A stretch of DNA of 64,000 bases from Beijerinckia sp. 28-YEA-48 (GTDB taxonomy: Bacteria > Pseudomonadota > Alphaproteobacteria > Rhizobiales > Beijerinckiaceae): positions 2,018,001-2,082,000 of the forward strand of contig NZ_FNSI01000001.1 in the NCBI RefSeq assembly GCF_900104955.1. Direction: 5' to 3'. Shown here in pieces: positions 42,845-51,051 of this stretch. The number at the start of each line of letters is the position of its first letter. Position 1 is the stretch's first letter. The translations under genes and the position numbers were made by a program. The notes under the pieces were generated by a model. The model did no database searches, had not been told where the DNA came from, and worked only from the letters and a program-made list of their open reading frames with translations.

Positions 42845-44929
42845 TCAGGCCCGCTTGATCCAAACGTGATTGTCGTGGAAAGCAGCGCCGCCAAAAGGCG
42901 CCGGCGCTTCGGCGCGGGTCAGCGTGTTGATGCCCCTGCCATCCTCGAACGCGTGGTTCGGCCAGATGCCTTCAGAAATCAGCACGCCGCGCTGCACGCC
43001 GGCAAAGAGCTTCGCGTGCAGCCGCACCTCGCCGCGCTCGTTGCCGAGCACGACCTTGTCGCCATCGGCGATGGCAAGCGCCGCCGCGTCGTCTGGATGA
43101 ACCAGCACGCTCGGCCTCCCCTCTCGCGCCAGCGAAGATGGCGTCTCGTTGAAGGACGAATTGAGGAAGGAGCGTGACGGGCTGGTCGCCAGTTTGAACG
43201 GGCGCGCCGCATCGACCTTTTCGTTCACATCCCAATGATCGGGCAGCACCGGCATCTGCCGCCAGCCCTCCGACAATTCGCCGCCGAAAGGTACGCGCGC
43301 CCAGTCGGCCTTGAAGCGATATTTGCCGTCGGGCCAAGCAAAGCCTTTGAGGAAATGCGCGGTGTCGAAATCCGGCTGCACGTCGCGCCAATTGGTCTTT
43401 TCGAGATCTTCGATCGAGCCCCAGCCGGACGTGCGCAAGCCGGCATCGATATGTTGGCGCGGCGTCATCGCAAAGCCCGGATGCTCGGCACCGACGCGCG
43501 CGGCAATGGCGCAGACCACATCGTGATTGTTGCGGCATTCACCAGGGGGATCGACGAGCTTCTTGGCCAGTTCGATATATTGATGGCCGCCACCGGTATA
43601 GATGTCGTCATGTTCAAGAAACATGGTCGCCGGCAGAACGATGTCGGCCATCAAAGCCGTCTCGGTCATGAACTGCTCATGCACCACCAGAAACAGATCC
43701 TCGCGCGCGAAGCCTTGTTTGACGCGCGTCTGGTCTGGCGCGACAGACACCGGGTTGGTGTTCTGGATCAACATGGCTTTGACGGAAGGGCCGCCTTTCA
43801 GCGCGTCTTCGTCGCCGCACAGAATGGCGCCGACGCGTGACTGGTCGAGCCAACGGGTCGCGGGGTCCATCACGTCGGCGCCAGTGACCAGCGGCAGCTT
43901 CAGCCGGAAAATGCCGCCGTTGTTGTGAAAGGCGCCGCCCCCCTCATATTGCCATGAGCCGGCCACGGCCGCGATGCTTGCCGCCGCATGCATATTGGAC
44001 GCACCATTGCGCTGGCGCGAGAAGCCGTAGCCCAGACGAAAGTAGGTTTTCTTGGTCGTGCCAATGAGCCGGGCAAAAGCCTCGATCTCCGCCACCGACA
44101 GGCCGGTGATGGCCGACGCCCATTCAGGCCCGCGCGTCGCCAGATGCGCCTCAAGTTCGTCCGGTACATCGGTGTATTTTTCCAGATAGGCACGATCGGC
44201 GAGCCCATCGCGAAACAGAACGTGCATGACGGCGCAGGCGAGCGCGCCGTCGCTGCCTGGCCGCAGGCAGAGCGCCATGTCGGCCTGTTTCATCGTGTCG
44301 TTGTGATAGATATCGATGACGACGATCTTCGCCTGGCGCTCCTTGCGGGCGCGCAAGGCATGGGTCATCACATTGACCTGCGTCGCCACCGCATTGGTGC
44401 CCCAGATGACGATGCAGTCGGACTTCGCCATCTCGCGCGGATCAGGCCCCGCCATGAAGCCGGTGCCGGCAAGATATCCGGGCCAAGCCAGGTTGACGCA
44501 GATGGTGCCATTGTGGCGCGAATATTTCTTGGCATGGGCAAGACGGTTGATGCCGTCCTTCATCACCTTGCCCATGGTGCCGGCGTAATAATTGAGCCAG
44601 ATGCTTTCCGCGCCGAACGCATGCTCGGCCTGGTTGAAGCGGCTGCCTATTTCATCCAGCGCCTCGTCCCAGGAGATGCGCTCAAAACGCCCCTCGCCTT
44701 TCGCGCCGATGCGCCTCAGCGGATGAAGCAGCCGCTCGGCATGATGGATGCGCTCGGCATAGCGCGCCACCTTGGCGCAGATGACGCCGGCCGTATAACT
44801 TTGATCCTTGGCGCCATGAATGCGACCGATGCGCTGGCCGTCAATCACTTCCACATCGAGCGCGCAGGCCGACGGGCAATCGTGCGGACAGACCGACGGG
44901 CGACGTTCGATTTTGGCGGGCGCGTTCAT
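42845..44929 (-). CDS. Molybdopterin-dependent oxidoreductase with one [4Fe-4S] cluster
   Basis: A 694-residue enzyme of the DMSO-reductase superfamily. Cys14, Cys18, Cys22 and Cys51 (CPHDCPSACALDVEV, GVICAKV) hold the N-terminal cluster, and Lys53 follows in the electron-transfer position. Cofactor-binding segments are CIVIWGTNAVATQ, LCLRPGSDGALACAVMHVLF and the C-terminal DDAAALAIADGDKVVLGNERG dinucleotide domain. There is no Tat signal, so it is cytoplasmic. No partner subunit is adjacent. The substrate cannot be read from sequence; relatives include formate-dehydrogenase-like and biotin-sulfoxide-reductase-like enzymes. The ATG at 44929 is 53 bp past the divergent side of the dctA region. 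Confidence 0.88.
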   Translation of the reverse strand: MNAPAKIERRPSVCPHDCPSACALDVEVIDGQRIGRIHGAKDQSYTAGVICAKVARYAERIHHAERLLHPLRRIGAKGEGRFERISWDEALDEIGSRFNQAEHAFGAESIWLNYYAGTMGKVMKDGINRLAHAKKYSRHNGTICVNLAWPGYLAGTGFMAGPDPREMAKSDCIVIWGTNAVATQVNVMTHALRARKERQAKIVVIDIYHNDTMKQADMALCLRPGSDGALACAVMHVLFRDGLADRAYLEKYTDVPDELEAHLATRGPEWASAITGLSVAEIEAFARLIGTTKKTYFRLGYGFSRQRNGASNMHAAASIAAVAGSWQYEGGGAFHNNGGIFRLKLPLVTGADVMDPATRWLDQSRVGAILCGDEDALKGGPSVKAMLIQNTNPVSVAPDQTRVKQGFAREDLFLVVHEQFMTETALMADIVLPATMFLEHDDIYTGGGHQYIELAKKLVDPPGECRNNHDVVCAIAARVGAEHPGFAMTPRQHIDAGLRTSGWGSIEDLEKTNWRDVQPDFDTAHFLKGFAWPDGKYRFKADWARVPFGGELSEGWRQMPVLPDHWDVNEKVDAARPFKLATSPSRSFLNSSFNETPSSLAREGRPSVLVHPDDAAALAIADGDKVVLGNERGEVRLHAKLFAGVQRGVLISEGIWPNHAFEDGRGINTLTRAEAPAPFGGAAFHDNHVWIKRA

Positions 44930-44982
44930 GCGGAAGTTTTAGACGCAGCCGGGTTGATTGGCCAGTAGCCCCTTGGGAACCT

Positions 44983-46338
44983 TCACGCCACCATGGACTC
45001 CGGATTGTCGGCCTCCGCCTCCGTCTCGAACGACAGGACGCGGTTCATCCGCTCGACATCAAGCGCGCCCTCCAATTTCGACACGACGATGGTGGCAACG
45101 CCATTACCGACCAGATTGGTCAGCGCCCGGCATTCGGACATGAACTTGTCGATGCCTTGAATGGTGGTGATGCCAACCACGGGGATCGTCGGGATCACCG
45201 ACAAGGTGGCGACAAGCGTGGTGAAACCAGCGCCCGTCACACCCGCCGCGCCCTTCGAAGTGAGGATCAGCACGGCCATGATGGCAAGCTGATCGCCGAT
45301 CGTCAGCGAGGTATTGGTCGCCTGGGCAACGAAGATGGCGGAGAGCGCCAGATAAAGCGTCGTGCCATCGAGATTGAAGGAATAGCCGGTGGGAACGACG
45401 AGGCCGACAACGGACTTCTCACAACCGAGATTCTCCAGCTTCGCCATCAAGCGCGGCAACGCCGATTCAGAAGAGGATGTGCCGAGCACCAGCAGCAACT
45501 CTTCCTTGATGTAGCGCACGAAGGCGATGATGCTGAAGCCGGCCCAGCGTGCAACCAGGCCGAAGATCACGAGCACGAAGAGGATCGAGGTGACATAGAA
45601 GATGATGAGCAGATAGATCGGATACCATAGGCTGCCGATGCCGAATTTGGAGACCACATAGGCCATCGCGCCGAATGCGCCGATCGGTGCTGCCCGCATG
45701 ATTACGCCGACAATGCCAAACATCACTTTGCCGGTCCGGTCGATCAGATCGAGCACGGGCTTGCCCGTTTCGCCGAGGCGGAACAAGGCGAAGCCAAACA
45801 GCACGGCCAGAAACAGCACGGGCAGAATATCGCCTTTGGCAAAAGCGCCGACGAAACTCTCGGGGATGATGTCGAGGAGAAATTGAGTTGTCGTGCTGTG
45901 TGCAGCAGCGGCCGTGAAGGTCGCGATCTGGTGCGGATCGATCGTCTTCGGATCGATATTGGCGCCTATGCCCGGATGCAGCACGTTGATGACCACGAGG
46001 CCGACGATCAGCGCGATCGTCGTCATGACCTCGAAATAGATGATGGCGGTGAGACCGACGCGCCCCACCTTCTTCATGCTCTCCATCCCGGCGATGCCAA
46101 CGACGACGGTGCAGAAGATGATCGGGGCGATGATCATGCGGATCAGTTTGACGAAGCCGTCGCCGAGCGCTTTGACGGCGTCAGAGCTTGCGATGTCTGG
46201 CCTGAAATAGCCAAGGGCGACACCCAGCGCGATGGCGATCAACACCTGCACATAAAGATGCGACCACCAGGCCTTGCGTGGTGATGCCGATCCGCTCGTT
46301 GCTGGAATGGCTGGAGATGACAAGACCGGAGATGACAT
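44983..46338 (-). CDS. dctA: C4-dicarboxylate:cation symporter, DctA family (copy 2)
   Basis: A 451-residue DAACS transporter. After a Ser/Pro-rich N-terminus come the family segments HLYVQVLIAIALGVALGYF, FVKLIRMIIAPIIFCTVVVG, the serine-rich LGTSSSESALPRL, VGLVVPTGYSFNLDGTTLYL and ILTSKGAAGVTGAGF. It is a closer match to classical rhizobial DctA than the copy at 12743, which lacks the third Ser of the SSS motif. The ATG at 46338 was preferred to an upstream frame start at 46380 since family N-termini begin near it. It lies upstream of and in the same direction as the molybdopterin enzyme gene, 53 bp apart. Confidence 0.93.
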   Translation of the reverse strand: MSSPVLSSPAIPATSGSASPRKAWWSHLYVQVLIAIALGVALGYFRPDIASSDAVKALGDGFVKLIRMIIAPIIFCTVVVGIAGMESMKKVGRVGLTAIIYFEVMTTIALIVGLVVINVLHPGIGANIDPKTIDPHQIATFTAAAAHSTTTQFLLDIIPESFVGAFAKGDILPVLFLAVLFGFALFRLGETGKPVLDLIDRTGKVMFGIVGVIMRAAPIGAFGAMAYVVSKFGIGSLWYPIYLLIIFYVTSILFVLVIFGLVARWAGFSIIAFVRYIKEELLLVLGTSSSESALPRLMAKLENLGCEKSVVGLVVPTGYSFNLDGTTLYLALSAIFVAQATNTSLTIGDQLAIMAVLILTSKGAAGVTGAGFTTLVATLSVIPTIPVVGITTIQGIDKFMSECRALTNLVGNGVATIVVSKLEGALDVERMNRVLSFETEAEADNPESMVA

Positions 46339-46445
46339 GGCTCTCGCCTCACTCGTTCGCGAGACAGTTCGTCTTCGCAATCGCCGAGGCGGACCGTCAC
46401 CTGATCTTTATCTGGCGTTGCCGGTGGCGAGGCAAATCACGAGAT

Positions 46446-46494
46446 GTTGCTCTGAAGCTTGATTTTGGCGTGTCTGGGTGACGTTTGATTCAGT
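46446..46494. repeat. Possible diverged copy D of the dispersed repeat
   Basis: TGCTCTGAAGCTTGATTTTG followed by GCGTGTCTGGGTGACGTTTGATTCAG can be aligned to the tail of copies A and C. The match is loose, so membership is tentative. Confidence 0.35.
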
Positions 46495-46554
46495 CAAACC
46501 GCAGCACGATAGAACCGGCCATTGACAGTGCGCTGCAACAAGTCCGGCTGGGAT

Positions 46555-46580
46555 CCAGGTCACGGCGAACCGTGACCTGG
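46555..46580 (-). terminator. Perfect hairpin with UUCG loop after ndk
   Basis: CCAGGTCACGG at 46555-46565 and CCGTGACCTGG at 46570-46580 form an 11-bp perfect stem. Read on the ndk strand the loop is TTCG, an exceptionally stable RNA tetraloop. It is 12 bases after the ndk stop but lacks a T-run, so it may act as a processing or 3'-end-protecting structure rather than a simple terminator. Confidence 0.55.
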
Positions 46581-46592
46581 TTATTCAAAACG

Positions 46593-47015
46593 TCAGCCGA
46601 CGATTTCGTTGCCGGCGAAGAACTGGGCGATTTCGATCGCCGCCGTCTCCGGGGCGTCGGAACCATGCGCGGTGTTCTCGCCGACGGACTCAGCGAATTC
46701 CTTGCGGATCGTGCCCGGCGCGGCGTTGGCCGGGTTGGTCGCGCCCATCACTTCGCGATACTTGGCGATGGCGTTCTCGGCTTCGAGCACCTGCACGACG
46801 ACCGGGCCGGATGTCATGAACTCAACCAGCTCGCCGAAGAAGGGGCGTTCCTTGTGAACGGCGTAGAAGGTTTCAGCCTGCGCGCGGGTCATCTGAATGC
46901 GCTTCTGAGCGACGATGCGCAGTCCCGCCTTTTCGACCAAAGCGTTCACGGCGCCCGTCAGATTGCGGCGCGTCGCATCGGGCTTGAGGATCGAAAAAGT
47001 ACGTTCGAGGGCCAT
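46593..47015 (-). CDS. ndk: Nucleoside diphosphate kinase
   Basis: A 140-residue enzyme that passes phosphate from ATP to NDPs through a phosphohistidine. The catalytic His lies in [25 protein letters not shown], with NTAHGSD as the standard motif near residue 117. [15 protein letters not shown] at the N-terminus and [14 protein letters not shown] in the middle are family hallmarks. It is monocistronic, divergent from oxyR, and ends with a UUCG hairpin. Confidence 0.97.
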   Translation of the reverse strand: MALERTFSILKPDATRRNLTGAVNALVEKAGLRIVAQKRIQMTRAQAETFYAVHKERPFFGELVEFMTSGPVVVQVLEAENAIAKYREVMGATNPANAAPGTIRKEFAESVGENTAHGSDAPETAAIEIAQFFAGNEIVG

Positions 47016-47112
47016 CTGGCTGGGCTTTCCTGAAAATCAGTGGAAGGAGCGGCGCTTATAGACGGTGGAGTTGTCAGGTACAAGAAACGCCGGACGGTGG
47101 TTTCGCCTCAGG

Positions 47113-47164
47113 ATTGATATTGATATCTCCGATCAAATGCCGTAGACGCATCGGCAATATCAAT
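47113..47164. promoter_or_regulatory. 52-bp interrupted palindrome upstream of oxyR
   Basis: ATTGATATTG at 47113-47122 and CAATATCAAT at 47155-47164 are perfect inverted repeats, 42 bp from centre to centre, or about four helical turns. The right arm ends 13 bp before the oxyR ATG. The size and symmetry suit a tetrameric LysR-type regulator, so autoregulation by OxyR is likely. Confidence 0.6.
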
Positions 47165-47177
47165 TAAAGACGAGATC

Positions 47178-48092
47178 ATGAATCTTCGCGACCTGCAATA
47201 CATCATCGCCCTGTCCGAGCACGGCCATTTCGGCAAGGCGGCCGCCGCCTGCAACGTCAGCCAGCCGACCTTGAGCGGCCAGATCGCCAAGCTCGAAGAG
47301 GAGCTGGGCATTACGGTGTTCCACCGCGTCGGGCGATCGGTGCGGCCAACCGAGGCCGGCGAGGAAATCATCGAACATGCGCGGCGCGCCGTCTCAGCCT
47401 CCCAGGACATTGTCGATATCGCCCGCGCCAATCGTGATCCCCTGTCGGGCCGTCTGCGGCTGGGCGTCATTCCGACGCTCGGGCCCTATCTGATGCCCTA
47501 TGTGCTGCCGGCGGCCGCCGAGAAACTGCCGAACGCGCCGCTCGTCATCGTCGAGGATCTCACCGGCAATCTCGTGCCGCTTGTCGCCCAGGGCAAACTC
47601 GACGCGGCGATCATCGCCACGCCGCCCGAGCCGCCGGAAATCACCTCGATGGATCTGTTCGAGGAGCCGTTCTCGGTGGCGACACCGGCCAACCATCCCC
47701 TGCTCGCCCTCAAGGTCGTCAAGCCGAGCGATATCGATCCAAAGTCGCTGCTGCTGCTCTCCGACGGACATTGCCTGCGCGACCAGGTGGTCGATCTGTG
47801 CCGCCAGCAGGAAGCCAACATCGCCGGCCATGCCGACATTCGCGCCACATCGCTGGAAACCCTCCTGCATCTGGTCGGCGCCGGTTTCGGCGTGACCTTG
47901 GTGCCGCAAATGGCGATCGAAAGCGGCCGCGCCGCCGGCGTTCAGATCGCCATCCGGCCCCTGGCTGGCGACGCCAATCGGCATATTCGCCTGATTTACC
48001 GCCGCAACAGCCCCCGCCTGAAGGCGCTCGTCGAGCTGGCGCGGCTGATCCGGGCTTCCCTGCCCGAGCCCCTGCGCAAGCTGCAAAAATAA
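47178..48092 (+). CDS. oxyR: Peroxide-sensing LysR regulator OxyR
   Basis: A 304-residue LysR-type regulator. The N-terminal winged helix (LRDLQYIIALSEHGHFGKAA, VSQPTLSGQIAKLEEELG) is standard. The effector domain carries Cys199 and Cys208 in DGHCLRDQVVDLCRQ, at the same numbers as the disulfide-forming pair of E. coli OxyR, so it should sense hydrogen peroxide. It is divergent from ndk and upstream of rubrerythrin in the same direction, with 218 bp between. A 52-bp palindrome just before its start is a candidate autoregulatory site. No katG or ahp gene is in the window, so rubrerythrin is the nearest plausible target. Confidence 0.95.
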   Translation: MNLRDLQYIIALSEHGHFGKAAAACNVSQPTLSGQIAKLEEELGITVFHRVGRSVRPTEAGEEIIEHARRAVSASQDIVDIARANRDPLSGRLRLGVIPTLGPYLMPYVLPAAAEKLPNAPLVIVEDLTGNLVPLVAQGKLDAAIIATPPEPPEITSMDLFEEPFSVATPANHPLLALKVVKPSDIDPKSLLLLSDGHCLRDQVVDLCRQQEANIAGHADIRATSLETLLHLVGAGFGVTLVPQMAIESGRAAGVQIAIRPLAGDANRHIRLIYRRNSPRLKALVELARLIRASLPEPLRKLQK

Positions 48093-48197
48093 CGACATAT
48101 GATTGGCTAAGCCGATGGCATTAATCGGCACCGCCGATCTGACAAGGTCAGGCTGCCACAATTCATGCGGCTCTTCGTCCCATACCGACGGCCCGCG

Positions 48198-48236
48198 TTG
48201 ACACTTAAGCTAGAATAATTCCAAGAATAATTCCAA
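48198..48236 (+). promoter_or_regulatory. TTGACA followed by tandem GAATAATTCCAA, candidate Irr/ICE-type control site
   Basis: A -35-like TTGACA at 48198-48203 is followed by two exact copies of GAATAATTCCAA at 48213-48224 and 48225-48236. Each copy contains the palindrome GAA-TAA-TTC, which matches the core of the iron control element (TTTAGAA-N3-TTCTAAA) bound by Irr in Rhizobiales; the first copy is preceded by TA. The repeat covers the expected -10 region, so a bound protein would block transcription of rubrerythrin. Confidence 0.5.
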
Positions 48237-48310
48237 TCCGGAACGGCAGGCTGTTCGCGCCTCCGAGACCCTCCGGATAATCCCGGCAACCGATTTGCGT
48301 TGGAGAAAAA

Positions 48311-48727
48311 ATGTCTCTCAAGGGCAGCAAAACCGAAAATAATCTCAAGGAAGCGTTCTCTGGCGAGTCCCAAGCTAATCGCCGCTATCTGTATTTCGCT
48401 CAAAAGGCTGACGTTGAAGGCTACAACGATGTCGCCGCCGTGTTCCGCTCGACCGCGGAAGGCGAAACCGGCCACGCCCATGGCCATCTCGAATTCCTGG
48501 AAGCCTGCGGCGACCCGGCCACCGGCCTGCCGATCGGCGCGACCAACCTGAACCTCGCCGCCGCCGTCGCTGGCGAAACGCACGAATACACCGACATGTA
48601 TCCGGGCATGGCGCGCACGGCGCGCGAAGAAGGCCACGAGGAAATCGCCGACTGGTTCGAAACGCTGGCCAAGGCCGAGCGTTCGCATGCCGGCCGCTTC
48701 CAGCGCGCCCTCGACGAACTCAAGTAA
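48311..48727 (+). CDS. Rubrerythrin lacking a rubredoxin domain
   Basis: A 138-residue four-helix di-iron protein reducing hydrogen peroxide. The seven iron ligands of classical rubrerythrin can be placed: Glu19, Glu52, His55, Glu89, Glu92, Glu123 and His126, with the spacing of the Desulfovibrio protein. The C-terminal rubredoxin-like CxxC domain that normally delivers electrons is absent, so an external donor is required; the iron-sulfur protein encoded next is a candidate. GGAGAAAAA precedes the ATG. It lies downstream of oxyR and of a tandem iron-box-like repeat, and is followed by a strong terminator. Confidence 0.9.
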   Translation: MSLKGSKTENNLKEAFSGESQANRRYLYFAQKADVEGYNDVAAVFRSTAEGETGHAHGHLEFLEACGDPATGLPIGATNLNLAAAVAGETHEYTDMYPGMARTAREEGHEEIADWFETLAKAERSHAGRFQRALDELK

Positions 48728-48805
48728 ACCGCCGCAAAATTGAATTGATCCGCGCCCGTCACAGCGGGCCTTTCCAGATCGAATTCAGCGACAGTTGCAT
48801 TGTGG

Positions 48806-48833
48806 CGGCCGGAGTCATCACTCCGGCCGTTTT
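48806..48833 (+). terminator. Rho-independent terminator between rubrerythrin and the Fe-S gene
   Basis: CGGCCGGAGT at 48806-48815 and ACTCCGGCCG at 48820-48829 form a perfect 10-bp stem with a 4-base loop, then TTTT. Only 35 bp separate it from the next ATG, leaving little room for a promoter, so partial read-through is likely. Confidence 0.85.
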
Positions 48834-48868
48834 CGTCTCACATCTTCAAAAACACAGAGAAAGTTGCC

Positions 48869-50212
48869 ATGAGCGAGGGAAGTCTCGAAGCGCCGACCCG
48901 ACACCCAATCGACTGGCAAAATCCCGAGTTCTATGACGAAGCGAAGCTCGACGCCGAACTGCGGCGCGTCTTCGACATCTGTCACGGCTGCCGGCGCTGC
49001 TTCAATCTTTGTGATTCTTTCCCACGCCTGTTCGATCTGGTCGATGCGGCTCCCTCGGAAGAGCTGGACACCGTCGCCAGCAGCGATTTCAAATCGGTCG
49101 TCGATGCCTGCACGCTCTGCGACATGTGCTTCATGTCGAAGTGCCCCTATGTGCCGCCGCACTCTTTCGATCTCGATTTCCCGCATCTGATGCTGCGCTA
49201 TCGCGCCGTCGAAGCCAAGAAGGGCAACGCCTCCTTCATCGACAAGCAGCTCGCTGAGACCGATCGCAACGGCAAGCTCATCGGCATCGTGGCGCCGATC
49301 GCCAATGCCGTGACCGCGACCAACAGCAAGTTCTCGCGCGCCGTTCTGGAGAAGGTCACCGGCATCGACGCCCGCGCCGAACTGCCGACCTATACCACCT
49401 CGCCGCTGACCAGCCAGGCGCGTGCGACGACGCCCGAAATCAACCGCGAAGCGCCGGGCTTTGGCCGCAAGGCCGTGCTCTACGCCACCTGCTTCAACAA
49501 TTACAACGACCCTTCAGTCGGCCTTGCCGCGCGTGGCGTGCTGGCGCGCAACGGTGTCGAGACCGAAGTGGTGCATCCCCATTGCTGCGGCATGCCGATG
49601 CTCGAACAGGGCCACATCGCCGAAGTGGCGAAGGCGGCTGAGATCGTCGCTAAAGCCCTGAATGAGTGGATCGACAAGGGCTATGACGTGATCGCGCTGG
49701 TGCCCTCCTGCGCGCTGATGCTGAAATTCGAATGGCCCCTGATCCTGCCCGACAACGCAGCGGTGAAGAAGCTTTCGCAAGCGACCTTCGATCTCAGCGA
49801 ATATGTCGTCGACATCGCTAAGAAGAACGGCATGGCGCCCGGTATGGAGCCGATCGCTGGTGGCGTGTCGCTGCACATCTCCTGCCATTCGCGCGCCCAG
49901 AACATGGGCCAGAAGGCCAATGAGATGCTGAAACTGCTGCCGCAGGCCGACGTTCAGGTGATCGAGCGCTGCTCGGGCCATGGCGGCGCCTGGGGCTTCA
50001 AGAAGGGTAATTTCGACACCGCGAAAAAGGTCGGCCGGCCGGTGGCGCGCACGACGCGCGACGGCGGCAAGGCGTTCGTGACCTCGGAATGCCCGCTGGC
50101 TGGCGTGCACATCACCCAGGGCATCGATGCGCTGGGCACCGACAAGCCAAAGCCGCAACTGGTGAAACATCCGATCCAGCTGCTCGCCCGCAGCTATGGA
50201 CTCGATTTCTGA
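48869..50212 (+). CDS. Double [4Fe-4S] iron-sulfur protein with CCG domains
   Basis: A 447-residue protein of the GlpC/HdrD-like group. Two cluster motifs are complete: Cys38, 41, 44 and 48 (CHGCRRCFNLC), and Cys81, 84, 87 and 92 (CTLCDMCFMSKC). The first CCG domain has HPHCCGMP near residue 240 and the second is degenerate (CSGHGGAWG), so only one CCG-type site looks intact. No membrane helix, flavin or quinone-binding domain is visible; it is probably a soluble electron carrier. It sits between rubrerythrin and DUF3501. AGAGAAAG precedes the ATG at 48869. Confidence 0.85.
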   Translation: MSEGSLEAPTRHPIDWQNPEFYDEAKLDAELRRVFDICHGCRRCFNLCDSFPRLFDLVDAAPSEELDTVASSDFKSVVDACTLCDMCFMSKCPYVPPHSFDLDFPHLMLRYRAVEAKKGNASFIDKQLAETDRNGKLIGIVAPIANAVTATNSKFSRAVLEKVTGIDARAELPTYTTSPLTSQARATTPEINREAPGFGRKAVLYATCFNNYNDPSVGLAARGVLARNGVETEVVHPHCCGMPMLEQGHIAEVAKAAEIVAKALNEWIDKGYDVIALVPSCALMLKFEWPLILPDNAAVKKLSQATFDLSEYVVDIAKKNGMAPGMEPIAGGVSLHISCHSRAQNMGQKANEMLKLLPQADVQVIERCSGHGGAWGFKKGNFDTAKKVGRPVARTTRDGGKAFVTSECPLAGVHITQGIDALGTDKPKPQLVKHPIQLLARSYGLDF

Positions 50213-50214
50213 AG

Positions 50215-50242
50215 CCAAGCGGGTACAACCCGCTTGGTTTTT
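50215..50242 (+). terminator. Rho-independent terminator between the Fe-S gene and DUF3501
   Basis: CCAAGCGGGT at 50215-50224 and ACCCGCTTGG at 50228-50237 form a perfect stem with loop ACA, followed by TTTTTA. It begins two bases after the stop codon, so the hairpin is well placed to end transcription before the DUF3501 gene. Confidence 0.88.
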
Positions 50243-50322
50243 AATTCCTCGCATTTTCTCCGCGCGAGCCGGTATCCACCTCGCTTGAAAATGCTACCTA
50301 TTAAACGGAAACGAGCAGAGCC

Positions 50323-50913
50323 ATGGCCGCCAAACACCAGATCACCGCCGCCGATATCGTGCCCTGGGCTGACTATGCCAAGGGCCGGATAGAAACCCGC
50401 AAGCGCATCACGCAGACCAAGCGCAATCGCCGTGTCGACGTCGGCCCCAACATCACCTTCTATTTCGAAAATTTCGAGACCATGTGGCTGCAGGTGCAGG
50501 AGATGCTGCACATCGAACGCGGCGGCGAGGAACAGCTCAAGGACGAACTGGCGGCCTATAACCCGCTGATCCCGCAAGGCCAGGAACTGGTCGCGACGTT
50601 CATGATCGAGATCGACGAACCGGAGCGGCGCAAGCGCATCCTCGGCCGCCTCGGCGGCATCGAGGAAACCGCCTTCGTGATGATCAACGGCGAAAAGATC
50701 ACCGGCAAGCCGGAGGAAGACCAGGACCGTACCACCGAAGCCGGCAAGGCCTCGTCGGTGCAGTTTGTCCACTTCCCGTTCAGCGCGGCGCAGATCGAGG
50801 CGTTCAAGAAGCCCGGCGCGCAGGTGATCCTCGGCCTCGGCCACGAGAACTACAACCATATGGCGGTGCTGACCGAAGTAACCCGCGCCGAATTGGCCAA
50901 GGATTTCGACTAA
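50323..50913 (+). CDS. DUF3501-family protein
   Basis: A 196-residue protein of DUF3501, with no known activity. It has a conserved IVPWADYAKGRIETRKRITQTKRNRRVDVGP near the N-terminus, a helical FYFENFETMWLQVQEML, and a C-terminal VQFVHFPFSAAQIEAFKKPGAQVILGLGHENY. No cysteine, metal or membrane motif is evident. In many proteobacteria DUF3501 genes neighbour rubrerythrin and CCG Fe-S genes, as here, so a role in that redox set is inferred. The gene is separated from the Fe-S gene by a terminator and a 110-bp gap, so it may have its own promoter. Confidence 0.88.
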   Translation: MAAKHQITAADIVPWADYAKGRIETRKRITQTKRNRRVDVGPNITFYFENFETMWLQVQEMLHIERGGEEQLKDELAAYNPLIPQGQELVATFMIEIDEPERRKRILGRLGGIEETAFVMINGEKITGKPEEDQDRTTEAGKASSVQFVHFPFSAAQIEAFKKPGAQVILGLGHENYNHMAVLTEVTRAELAKDFD

Positions 50914-50923
50914 GCGCTCTCTC

Positions 50924-50960
50924 TGTCATCCCCGGCGCCGACGGCGCGCCGGGAATGACA
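50924..50960. repeat. Short hairpin related to the 155-bp element
   Basis: TGTCATCCCCGGCG and CGCCGGGAATGACA are inverted arms with one mismatch over 37 bp. The ends match the TGTCAT...ATGACA ends of the element at 42671, so this is probably a single REP-like unit of the same family. Confidence 0.6.
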
Positions 50961-51051
50961 TCAGGGATCAGCGACAACCTGCCCCAGGGCTTGAGCCCTC
51001 AGGACTTGGCCAGGACTTGCATCCCCGCCCAAGTCTGCGCATGACAGCGCC

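Noticed and set aside
42845..44929. Formate dehydrogenase with selenocysteine
   Set aside because: No in-frame TGA or SECIS-like context is needed or seen, and no formate dehydrogenase beta or gamma subunit genes are adjacent.
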